From positions 1-17,940 of the forward strand of contig QIKC01000092.1 in NCBI GenBank assembly GCA_003232855.1: a DNA stretch of 17,940 nucleotides, given 5' to 3'. The notes under the pieces were generated by a model. It saw only the letters and a program-made list of their open reading frames with translations, made no database searches and was not told the origin of the DNA. The stretch's first letter is position 1. Every line of letters starts with the position of its first letter. The DNA is from Verrucomicrobiales bacterium. Its GTDB lineage: Bacteria > Verrucomicrobiota > Verrucomicrobiia > Verrucomicrobiales > DEV007. This document shows, one piece after another, positions 1 through 9,598 of this stretch. Both the position numbers and the translations under genes were made by a program.

Positions 1-3000
1 TTCGCGCTATTGATCAGATAGGGAATCGGAATCCTCTGCTCGATGACATCCCAGATGCGCGTCTCAATGCCCTCGCCATTGGAGATGCGCATCACATCGT
101 TGCCCACCGGCACCAGATAGACGCGTGGGCTGGTCGATAGCAACGACGAGTCGTAGTCCTGGAGCCAGATCGCGTGGCTGGCGATCTTGGTGGCGAAGTT
201 CGACACACTGTAGCTGTGGTCATCGCCTCCCAGCTCGCGCCCGAAGACGTTCAGGCCGGGCGTGATCTCGGTGGAGAATTCGAGCACAATCCCGGGCTGA
301 GCCCCGTCCGCCGGATCGGCGAAGGGGCGGCAATACTTGACGAACTCCGGCACTTGCCAAAGGTCATCAACCCGCGCGCCCTCGAGCGCTTGCTTCCAAC
401 GCTCGTCGCTCGATGTGTCCTTGGAAATCCGAAACTCCTCGTAGCGCAGCGACAGCACATCGGTTTCCCAGTCCGGATTGTTGAGCCCGAGCTGGCCGCG
501 CAGGACATCGAAGTTGCCCTTGAGCTGGGCGAGCGCCTCGCCGAGCCCGCCCTTGCCGACCGCCGGTGCGCCGTCGGTCCACAGGCCGAGCCGCCGCGCT
601 TTTACGATCTGCTCCAAGAACGAGGTCGCGGAGGCCGGGTCGCCGGCAGCCAACCCGGTCTCGTAGTCGTAAGCTTTGGCCGCCAGCCAGGCGTAGCGGG
701 CGGCACTGTCGAAGGAGCTCTGAAATTTGCTCAGGGCGTCATTGTGGCTGAGCCGCAGAGCCATATCTTGGTAGCGGTTCGATTGGGCGGTGGCGGCGAT
801 GAACTTGTTCAGGGCGCCGCGCTCGTCAAGCAGACGAAAGCCCTCCGCCACCGTGCTCTGAAATTCCAGCCTCAGGATATGGAGGCGCTGTAGGGGCACC
901 GCAATCTCCTCCCGCCTGGTCTCTTCGCTAATCAGGCTGCTTCCGAACTCGGTAAGCAGGTTGAGGATCTCCTGATATTCCTCGAAGCGCTCGTTGTCGA
1001 GTTCGTAGCGGAGCTCTTGGATCTCCGCTCCAAATTCGAGGGTTTTTGCGGTTATTTCGAGTGCGGCTTTTATTTCTTTAAAAACCGTCCCAACTTCGCC
1101 GGCAGTGAGACTAATTGCTCCTCTCAGCCCGCTGAACACATCAGTGGAGAGCCCCTCCACCGTCGGTATGAATTGGATAACCGCGCCGGTGGTACTTTCG
1201 ATATCTTCGATCCCATTTTCTAAAAAAATCACGATGTCCTCGGAGATGATTTGCAAGGTCTTGATGGCGATCAACCCGCCCTTGAATTCGAGCCGAGCGC
1301 CTTGTTTCCCCTCGAGCAACTCAATTTGAAGTTTGACCCTCTCGTTCAGAATTTCGATTTCCTTGACAAAGTCGACATACTTATCGACGGCGATGGTCAG
1401 GTCGATCTCCGCCGCCAGCATCTCGTTGAGGGTGATCTGGATCCGCCCGTAGGCGCCACGGCGCCCCCAGTTATCGGCAGCCTGCAGGGCGTAGTCGCCA
1501 GTGGTCACCACCGGCACTTCGACCGAGAAGTCGTCGCTGTCTTCTGTTTCCTCGGAGGGTTCCACGAGGTAGAGCGCCTCGAAGATATCGGTGAAGGCGT
1601 TGTCCCCGGGATCAAAACTTCCGGCCACCCCATGGATATCGCTGCTGAAATCGAGGTCGTTGAGCGAATTTCTGAACCGGCCGGTGCGATCGAAAAGGGT
1701 TGCGAAACGCGAATCGGCGCCGTCACCTCCATCGTTCGGATCCGCTTTCGCGGGGATCAGCATCTCGGGATCGATCTGGTCGATGTAGAGATAGAGCAGG
1801 GTGTCCGGCCCGGTGTAGCCTTCGGCATAGATTTCACCTGGTCCGATAGTGCCCTCGTAGGGACTGCCGAAAATCTCGATGAGGCGGTTGCGGTAGCTGA
1901 TGTCCTGCAGGATCGCCTCGCGTTGGAGATCGACGGTCTCGCTGGTCAGACGATTGAGTTGCTGGCGGGCCTCGGTGGCGAAATCCAGGGTGTTGAGCGC
2001 GTTCACCCCGGCGGCCACGGCGAGGTCGTAGACCTGCTCGAAGTGGGTTTTGCGCTCCCACAGGCGACCGTCGAGGAAGGGGTCGAGGTCGAAGACGATG
2101 CCGTTCGGATCGAGCCCGAGCGGGTTGCTGCCCCCGTTGGCGCTATCCAAAGTGTTTTGGATCCCGGCGAAGGCCATCGCGATTTCGGCGATTTCTATCT
2201 TGTTGGCCTGGCGGTCGATCTGGTTCAGCCCGGAGGAGGAATCCAGATTCAGTACGTCGGCGTCCGGGAAGTCCTCGGCATCCAGCGGCACCAGCGCGTT
2301 GGCGACCACCCAGTCGTAGATGGCTCCCTGTCCGGCGCGGTGCGCCCACTCGGAAACACCCCATGCCCGTGCCGGCTGGGCACTGTCGGTGTAGCCCTGC
2401 CACTGGCCATCCGGGTCGGCGGTATAGGCCTGCCGGTAGGTCTCATTCACGATCTGCTTACCGGTGCGCGCCTTGGCGGCCGCGATGCGGGCGAAGGCTT
2501 TCTCATCGATGTAGTCGGCGGGCAGCACATTATCGAGCAGTGAGTAGAATTCGCTGCGCGCCAGCCAGTCAAAACCCGGCGCCCGCAGCAGGGCATAGTG
2601 CATGGTGCTAGCCGAGAGGAAATGCCCCCAGGCGTCGCCGTGGCCTTGCGGGTAGATCGCGGCGGCGTCGAACTCGTTGATGAAGCCATCAACGTTGAAA
2701 TCCCAGATCGCGTAGTTGGCGTTGTAAGCGGCCTCGCCGAGACCTTTGACGTAGTTCCAGAAGAGGCGGTTGTAGGAGGGGTAGGCCTTCACGAAATCGG
2801 TGCCGCGCAGGAGGGCGAGTTCCTCGTGGGCGAGGCTGGCGACCTGATTCTGGAACGAGAAGACGAAGGGCGCAGTGGTCGCCAGCCCGTTCTCTGGGGT
2901 CACCACGATGGTCGGGTTCTGCGCGTCGCTATACGCCTCGCGGGCGAGCAGATCGTAGAGGGTCGCGAGCCGGGTGGCGGCCAGCAACAGCGCCTGGTTG

Positions 3001-6000
3001 GTCCCTTGCGAGGGGTTGCCCACGTCTAGGGTCAGGCTCTTGGCGCGGTTGAGTACGGTTTCATAGAGCTCGATGAGGCCGACCCCCTCGATGACGTTCT
3101 TGTCGGAGTTGAGCGCCACGTCGCCGACGTAGGGCGCCCCGGCGAGCTGGATCATGCTGCTGATCGTCGAGGGGCTGTCGCTGTTGGTGAAATCACTGAA
3201 GCGCGCCTCGTAGGGATTGATCCGATCCAGCACGCGTTTCACCCAACCTATGACCAGTTGCGGGATGTAGTCCTGGCTGCCATCGGCCTGGGGCTGCGGC
3301 GAATTGTTCGCCCCCGCCCACTGGAAGGGGACGGCCGTGTCACTGTCCTTTGAGTAGGAATCGCTGGCATCGTTGATATCGACCAGTCGCCAGTCGCTCG
3401 AACTCACGTTGTCGATATCATCGAATTCGCTGGCCTCGCCATAACGGACGTAGAAAAATTTGTCCGCCAGGGTGATATCGGGCCTGCCGGTGAAGGTGAT
3501 GCCGTCCAGTCCCAGGCCTTCGTTCAACAACTGCCACTTGCTGTCGCTGCCGTCGTCCGGCAGCCCGACCGCAGCGAGCGGATCGGTTTCGCGCACCCAC
3601 CACTGGTAGTAAACGGCCTCGGTATTGCCGCCGAAGTCGCCGGTGTGGCGCAGCTCGATCTTCTCATCGAAGACATCTTGCGCCTCGACTACCTTGATGG
3701 CGCCGCGGAAGCGGGCCTCACTGATTTCGATCACATGCAGGGTGACCGCCCCGGAGGTGTCCGGGTGGTTGTTCTCGACCACGGTGACGTAAAGCGCTCC
3801 GGCCGGATCCGCGCTCAGCAAGGCGGGATTGGGAACCAACGCCGAGCCGGTGCCTAGGCTGTCGAGATGCTCGAAGGCGCCATTATCACCCGCAGAATCG
3901 AAGGTCACCCCGTTAACTCCCTCGGTATAGAAATCGAACTGGGCCGATTGCTCGCCGCCCGGAGTCTCCAGACCGGACCAGTAGCCGGGCGATTCACTCG
4001 CGTCATCCGATGGCGTGACATTACTGAGCGAAGAAGGGTTCTGCGCCATGGTGTAGAGGGAGGTGACCGCTGCCTCCCAGGCCGAATTTCCCGAGCCCAG
4101 AGCCAGCATCGCAGCGAAGTCGTCGGCGCTCATCACGTTCGCCTCAAGGATCGAAAGGGAGACCGGTGTCACCGTCAGGTCGGGGTCGCCGCTTTCCAAG
4201 TTATTGACACGCCCGCGAAAGACCAAGCGGCCAAAGAGCGCATCGTAGTAGAAACGTTTCTGTAGCGAGCCGCTCAGTTCTCTGAAATACCAGCGCGAGC
4301 CGACGACCATGATCCGATCCACATTGGCGGGTGTCAGTTCGATATCGGTCAAATCCGTGTTGCCGAAATCGATGGGGTACAAATCCAGCGGACGGGTAAC
4401 CCGCGCCGTGTAATTGTCCGCCTCCGAAGCATTGATCACCATCGAGGGGGTCAGCGAATCGAAGATCAGCTCCGCGGATGCCCAGCCGAGGATTCCCGGC
4501 AGACCCTCGTCCAGCGAGTTCTCCGCTTTGTTTTCACCGCCGGCATACGTTACCGATTCCCCGCGTTTGAGGATCGGGTAATCATCCCGCCAGAAGCTGG
4601 TGTAGAAAGTGTTCACCGAGCTCGGCAGATCACCCCCACCCGTCGTGGTGAAATCGCTCGCCACGAGCTGCGGCTGAACCACCCCGGAGATGGACTCCGC
4701 TTCCGGCAGCCAGCTGATCGGCGTGTCGAGCACCGCGTCATTCACCCCGTCGCCATCGAAGTCGAACCAAAAATCGGCGCTCAGCGGGTACCAATTTTCG
4801 TAAAAGAAGCGCCCGTCACCCGACACCGCCCAAGCGATCTGATTCTTGTCGTTCCACAGGGTGCGCTGGTCGCCGATATTCCCGCCGGTGTTCTCCTCCA
4901 TAATCAGGCTGCCGACACTCACGCTCAGCGGATAGGGCGGGATCAGCAGATCGCCGGCGAAGATCGGATACTCGAAGGCATAGGCAGGATCGGTGAGCGC
5001 CGCATACAAGCCGGGGTCGGGGAGGTGGGTGTTGGCATCGAGAATGTCGAGCGGGAACGCCTGTCCGGTCGTGCCACTGCGGGTCGGCGCGACCTGATAA
5101 GCCGCCATCTCCATTTCCCCGGTGGTGATGTTCGTGTATTGAACCAGCACCCAGGGCTCGGAGGTGAAGTCATCCGCATCGTTGTCGTCGCTGGTGCTAT
5201 CCGAGTCGTTTTTCCCCCAGTGATTAAGGTTGTTCTGCAGAGCGTAGGCGGCGTTCTGTTGAAAGTTGAACGAGGCGTTGCCGGTGAGCACCGCCTTGAG
5301 CGAACGACTGACCAGCGCGTGTTCCTCGTTCGGATTGTATCCCGTTGCCGCCGGGTCGGGTTGGTTGTAGATGGCCAAGTCCGCGTAGAGCGCCGGGTCG
5401 AAGAGCGTCTGGCTGTCGCTGCCCGTGGCATCGACCCCCTCGCTGCCGAGCCGGCTGGCGATGTAGATCGCACTATCCGCGTGGATGCCCTCGCTCGGAA
5501 ATTCGACCGTATCGTAATCGACCACCACATACGGCCAGCCAACGTTGGGATGCAGGATCGCCGGGTCATCCGCCATCGATAGGCTCGGGTTCTCGTAGTA
5601 GGCGATGTGTAACTCGGTGCCAGAATCCTGGTAGAGACCACTCCAGTTCACCGGATAAACCGCCCCCCAACTGCCTGGATCTGCGGCGCGGTTGTAGATG
5701 CCGGGATGGTAGTTCGATGTCGCATTGAGAAGAAAGCCGGAGCCGATCAGCGCGGTATCGAGTTTCGATTCGATCCGGGTCGCCACCTCGGCGAAGTGGT
5801 CTTCGCTCTGGTTCTCCATCGCGCTCAGCGCGTCCCCGTCGCTGCCATCCGCCGCCTCGACGATCAGCAGACCCCCGTCCGCGCTGCCATCGGACTCCTT
5901 ATCAATCACGGCACCACCCGTAACCGGCAGGTCAAAGGTGATGTTGAAACCCGCTGCTGTAGCAGGTTTGGCCACCAGCATGTACTCGCGGATCTCGGCA

Positions 6001-8519
6001 AGGCTCAGCGAATGCGTCCAGATCCGCAGATTGTCGATCTCGCCATTCATCCAACCGGTGCCTTCCACCGGTGAATAACCGTAATGATGGGCGTTGTTGG
6101 CCACCTGCAAGACAAAGGGAATGACGAAGGCCTCATCCGCCACCTGCACACCGTCGCGGAATACCAACAAATTCCCCCCCTCGAGCTCCAGCGCCCAATG
6201 GTGCCACTGGTCATCGACGACCAATGAATCCAACTCCACACTCAGGTCTGTCAGCTCGCTAAAGGGCGCCGTCGCCTCCTTGAGCGCGACATAATACCCG
6301 CCAGGGTTGGTGGCCGCGTCCGGCGCACGTACGCCAAACTGAAAAATCGAGTTTTCGAGGGCAACCCACATCTCAAAAATGACCCGGCTCCCATCATCCG
6401 ACTCGTCCGCCTCATCCAAACGAACCCAGAAATCCCAACTGTAGGACGCATCGCTACCAAAGCCAAAAAATGGACCCTGCCCGATAGATCTCGCGTAGAC
6501 CCCGCCCGCCTCGTCCAGCCGCAGTTGCTGCCGGTTCTCGACCGACACCTCCTCGTTGCTGACTGTCACATCCTCTGCCGCAGCCGTCTCGATCACCCGG
6601 ACGATGAACGCCTCCTGGGTCAGATCGCCATTGGCCACTTCCGTGGGATCGGGGCGGTAGCTATAGAGCAGCACGCTGCGCTGACCGGCATCGGTGCTGG
6701 TGAAGATCGTCGAGCCCTGCTCCACCTGTGCTCCAGTGGTTTCGGAAAAGGCCATGCGCTGGAACTCCCAGCGGTCGAGCGGCAGCCCGTCCAGCTCGAC
6801 CGGGATCGTGTCCTGGGCATCGGACACGACATAGTGATAGTGCGCGCCCGGAGCCGCCGGGAACTGGTCACCGATGTCAGGGAAGGTGAAGTCCACCTCG
6901 TAATCCGGCGCGCTCCCCTGCCGCGAACCGTCCTCGTTTTCGCGATCCTTCAGAGTGACGGTCTCACCGGCGAAGTCCGCCGTGATCTCGATCGTGTAGC
7001 TCTGGGTCGGGTCGTCCTGGTCGGCCCAGACCAGCGTGTAGATCCCCGGTTCGAGCGGGTAGAATGCTTGCCCGACGAAATCCCAAACATAGGGGTCGCC
7101 GGTTCCGCCCGTCACGGTTCCATCGGTGCTGCCCTGCGGCGAGCTAGTCACCGTCGGCCCCTGCTGGGTGATCGCCAGAGAAGCCCCATCTATGCCGGGA
7201 CTCAATTGGGCGTCGGCCGTGGAAACCGCCAGCCCCGCGCCAATTTCGACCTCGGCATAATGGATCACATCGCCATAGATCAAGATCAGCGATCCACCGT
7301 CGCTGAGGCCATCACCCGGCAAGAGAAAATCCGGCGTGATCCAGGTCGCGCGCGTGATCGCGCCATCCGAATCCACCCCATCGAGCATGGAATCGAAGTC
7401 GACCACACCAAAGGCATTGAGCTGACCGTGAACAGCGAGCAGGCGATACTCTCCGTCGTCAGTCTTGTAGCGGGTCCCGATCGTCACATCACTGCCCGCC
7501 TCCACCCACTCCGATATCGCCGTCACCACCAGCGGACCATCCTGCGAGCTGGACTCGCTCATCGCGGCATCAATATCGGCGCTTCCCGTGATAAACGGCA
7601 AACCCGCAACTGCGGCTAGAGCATCGCTATTAGCGGCGGAAACCTTGATGGTCAGCAGGTACTCCTCAGCCCAGATCCAGCTGACTTTCGTCCAGTCAGT
7701 CACGTCGTAGGATGACATGCCGTCCGCAGTCGCAGCATGCACGACCCCAGTGCCATCGCTCCCCTCGTTGTAATAGAACCCGGGAAAAAGGATGGCAATC
7801 TGCTCGTCGAACTCGACGAAATCCGGAAAGGCAGAATCAAAACCGACAAAATCGAACTGTAGGTTCCGACCCTCGGTTGAAACCGTCGCCAAGGTAATGG
7901 CGGGATCGGATACAAAGAGCTTATCGTCGGGAATGGTCTGCTTATCGATTCCCTGAGTATCACTCTCATATTGCACCTCAATACTCTTGCTACCACCATT
8001 CTGAAAGTAAGCTACCTGGATATCGTGAACCCCGGCAGTGAGCGCAATGCTATTCCCTCTGACCTCAACTGCGTCAGTGTGTACCCCATCGTTGTCGACC
8101 ACCAGCACGTCATTCACCCAGAGCTTGGTGCCATCGTCGGAGCGAAGGTAGAAAGTGTAAAATCCTGTTTCATCGATCAGGATTTTTCCCTCATAGAGAA
8201 CGCCAAAATGCTGGTCAGGAACAACGCTCGGAAAATCGAAATTCGCCTCGATGGTACTACTAAGACTTTGCGTCCACGTATTAAAGGCCTGACTAATCGA
8301 GGCAACCCCCGAACTGCCGCTAACAACGAGGGCGGAAATTCCGGATCCTAAAATCTCTTTTTCAACCGCGTCAAAGGTCACTTCCACCTCAAGATTTGTC
8401 ACATTTCCATAGGTCAGGGTGCTCATGGACTCCACGATTTCATCCACCGAGCGCGCCGCACTCCAAATCCGCACGTTGTTCACCCCACCATTGACGGCCG
8501 AAGTCAGCCGATTCGCTCC
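1..8519 (-). CDS. Main body of the giant protein: end of LamG 1, PA14, LamG 2, calcium-type loops, Tc-toxin-A-like helical C terminus (partial)
   Basis: One frame is open for about 2,840 codons from 8519 to base 1 without a stop; its C terminus lies outside the window. I checked frame continuity at landmarks near 8426, 8120, 6020, 4763, 3602, 2702, 1007 and 5. In order: LamG 1 end (NNVRIWSAARSVDEI); PA14 at about 8300-7960, with GFYTFYLRSDDGTKLWVND as its hallmark; LamG 2 at about 6535-5980 (DDQWHHWALELEGGNL, GEIDNLRIWTHSLS); Asp-rich loop DFDGDGVNDAVLD at 4763-4725; EF-hand or dockerin-like loop DFNVDGFINEFD at 2702-2667; helices at about 1440-450; C-terminal beta region below 230, ending RIPIPYLINSA. 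If translated alone, the first in-frame ATG would be 8426, with GTGs upstream; more likely it is the continuation of the gene starting at 9550. The Tc-toxin-A resemblance is from memory of that family and is not an alignment. Confidence 0.85.
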
Positions 8520-8868
8520 GATTCGCTCCGATGAAGACCACGTCCTCTTGCGGATCAATAACAGTCGAGATGGCACCAAATTGTTGGGAAACGATGACCC
8601 CGTCCCGATAGAGCGTCCGGGTCGCCGCCGAGTCGTCGTAAACGAAAGCCCAATGGTGCCAATCCGAATCACCCTCAATGTCAAAGTTCGATGTTGAAAA
8701 ATTTGTTCCCTCGATCTGAATACGGTTTTCGGATCTCCAGCCCATCCGGAAGTGTCCCGAGCCATTCCTGCCAATCGAAACAACTGTGCTCGCAGCTCCG
8801 TCGGCCGCAGCGCTATCGCGCCGAGCCCAGAATTCAACCGTAATACTGGAAATCGCCGACCAATCCAC
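8440..8868 (-). CDS. LamG 1 core fragment of the giant protein, between two frameshifts
   Basis: The reading frame here encodes a LamG/concanavalin-like core: ITVEFWARR, then GHFRMGWRSENRIQ, DSDWHHWAFVYDD, TLYRDGVIV and EDVVFIGANR. These are the usual strand order and the WHHWAFVYD signature of LamG modules. The nominal start is a GTG at 8868, but coding sense extends upstream to about 8875, so this is not a real initiation site. At 8530-8511 a 10-bp tandem duplication throws the frame off, and the last 28 or so residues (from SESADFGRQWW to ALGG) are nonsense. With one copy removed the domain ends properly as NNVRIWSAARSVDEI. It is therefore a fragment and not an independent gene. Confidence 0.75.
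   Translation of the reverse strand: MDWSAISSITVEFWARRDSAAADGAASTVVSIGRNGSGHFRMGWRSENRIQIEGTNFSTSNFDIEGDSDWHHWAFVYDDSAATRTLYRDGVIVSQQFGAISTVIDPQEDVVFIGANRSESADFGRQWWGEQRADLECGALGG
8508..8532. repeat. Period-10 tandem repeat (2.5 copies) that breaks the reading frame
   Basis: The plus strand carries two adjacent identical copies of ATTCGCTCCG at 8511-8520 and 8521-8530. The same period extends 3 bases to the left and 2 to the right. Ten is not a multiple of three, so the second copy shifts the minus-strand frame. With a single copy, the minus strand reads FIGANRLTSAVNGGVNNVRIW, a normal LamG ending. Confidence 0.95.
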
Positions 8869-8875
8869 CCCGGTA

Positions 8876-9550
8876 TTATCCGTCGCCTAGGTAAGCCTCC
8901 TGACCCGAAAACACCACTGATCGCTCGGCGGGATTCGGTCCGTTCTCGAGGATGTATCCTTTCGTCGCGAAGCGCGACGAGGTGCCCGCAGCTCCGACGG
9001 CGGCATTGACCGTGGACTCGAAGCTCGTCCCGAGGTTAGGCACCAAATCCGTCGTCCCATACCAATCCAAACCGGCGGGTATATCGCTCGCATCGGCATC
9101 ACTCAAGCCGTCTAGGGAACTGGTTCCGAGGTCGATTGAACCCGCAAAATCGAGCACCCAATTCCAGACAACCGAGACATCATCATCGAGCACCTGACTG
9201 AAAGAGTGGTCAGAAGAGGAAAACGCCGCATCGGTTTTTCCGAGGCGAATAGCGTATCCTACACTGCGCGCCCGGTAAAAGACCCGCTCCGAGAAGTTGG
9301 TGATCTCGCTGGCATCCGCACCCAATTCGTTCATGAAACGGTCGAGATAGACGTACTCGGGAGCCGTGAAATTGATGACGGTGTCTACTGTCGAATCAAC
9401 GGTTAAGGTCGTGACGCCCGCCACCGGACTCACTTCGGTGCCACCAAATTGCGAGTTCACCGTAATCGTATGAGTAACGTCCGTGCTGGCGAACGCCGGG
9501 ATCAGGCCGATCGCGCCGGCTAGGAAAAAAATGTGGAGTTTTGTAATCAT
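8876..9550 (-). CDS. N-terminal piece of the giant protein: signal peptide, unassigned domain, start of LamG 1
   Basis: This 224-codon piece starts at ATG 9550 with a basic residue, a hydrophobic core and an AFA-S cleavage site, so the product is exported. Residues 23-200 are rich in Thr, Ser and Asp and look like a beta-sandwich; I do not recognise the family. The last residues (VVFSGQEAYLGDG) are the first strand of a LamG domain, which normally opens with a pattern like FDGxxDYV. The frame then hits TAA at 8878-8876. The rest of the domain continues one base out of frame, starting with NTGVDWSAISSITVEFWARR. A free-standing protein ending here would stop mid-domain, so I read it as the front of the giant gene. 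Confidence 0.8.
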   Translation of the reverse strand: MITKLHIFFLAGAIGLIPAFASTDVTHTITVNSQFGGTEVSPVAGVTTLTVDSTVDTVINFTAPEYVYLDRFMNELGADASEITNFSERVFYRARSVGYAIRLGKTDAAFSSSDHSFSQVLDDDVSVVWNWVLDFAGSIDLGTSSLDGLSDADASDIPAGLDWYGTTDLVPNLGTSFESTVNAAVGAAGTSSRFATKGYILENGPNPAERSVVFSGQEAYLGDG

Positions 9551-9598
9551 GGTGCGGACAGTTTTGGGGAAATTGATCTTGGAAGAGCTTGGGATGAT

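Larger units (their letters stand above)
1..9550 (-). pseudogene. Giant secreted LamG/PA14 protein gene with Tc-toxin-A-like C-terminal part; whole locus, two frameshifts, open at left edge
   Basis: This entry covers the whole locus; the three reading-frame pieces are listed separately. Seen: an ATG at 9550 opens a signal peptide (likely cleavage after A21, AFA-S). The frame is lost twice inside the first LamG domain, near 8876 and at 8511-8530. After that a single frame stays open to base 1. Removing 11 bases (one plus ten) gives about 3,180 codons. Repaired order by residue: LamG about 218-377; PA14 about 414-527; beta-rich stretch; second LamG about 1000-1188; Asp-rich loop near 1593; EF-hand-like loop near 2280; long helices about 2700-3030; C-terminal beta region from about 3100. 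LamG and PA14 are carbohydrate- or ligand-binding folds of surface proteins. The gene follows the 675-residue gene by 48 bp, so the two are probably cotranscribed. No clear Shine-Dalgarno sequence is visible. It is either a decaying gene, a switchable gene, or an intact gene with sequence errors. Confidence 0.8.

Noticed and set aside
1251..2543. 430-codon open frame on the plus strand
   Set aside because: Antisense shadow of the giant gene; no recognisable motif, while the minus frame is continuous through it.
4943..5641. 232-codon minus-strand frame rich in Arg, Ser and Thr
   Set aside because: Same strand as the giant gene but a different frame; the giant frame is open through it and reads as an ordinary protein.
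6525..7619. 364-codon open frame on the plus strand
   Set aside because: Antisense shadow of the giant gene between PA14 and LamG 2; low-complexity composition typical of a reversed frame.
8870..8880. Programmed +1 frameshift at the TAA in LamG 1
   Set aside because: The context GGA-TAA lacks a slippery codon that could re-pair in the +1 frame and lacks the internal Shine-Dalgarno seen in the prfB (RF2) case; mutation or sequence error is simpler.
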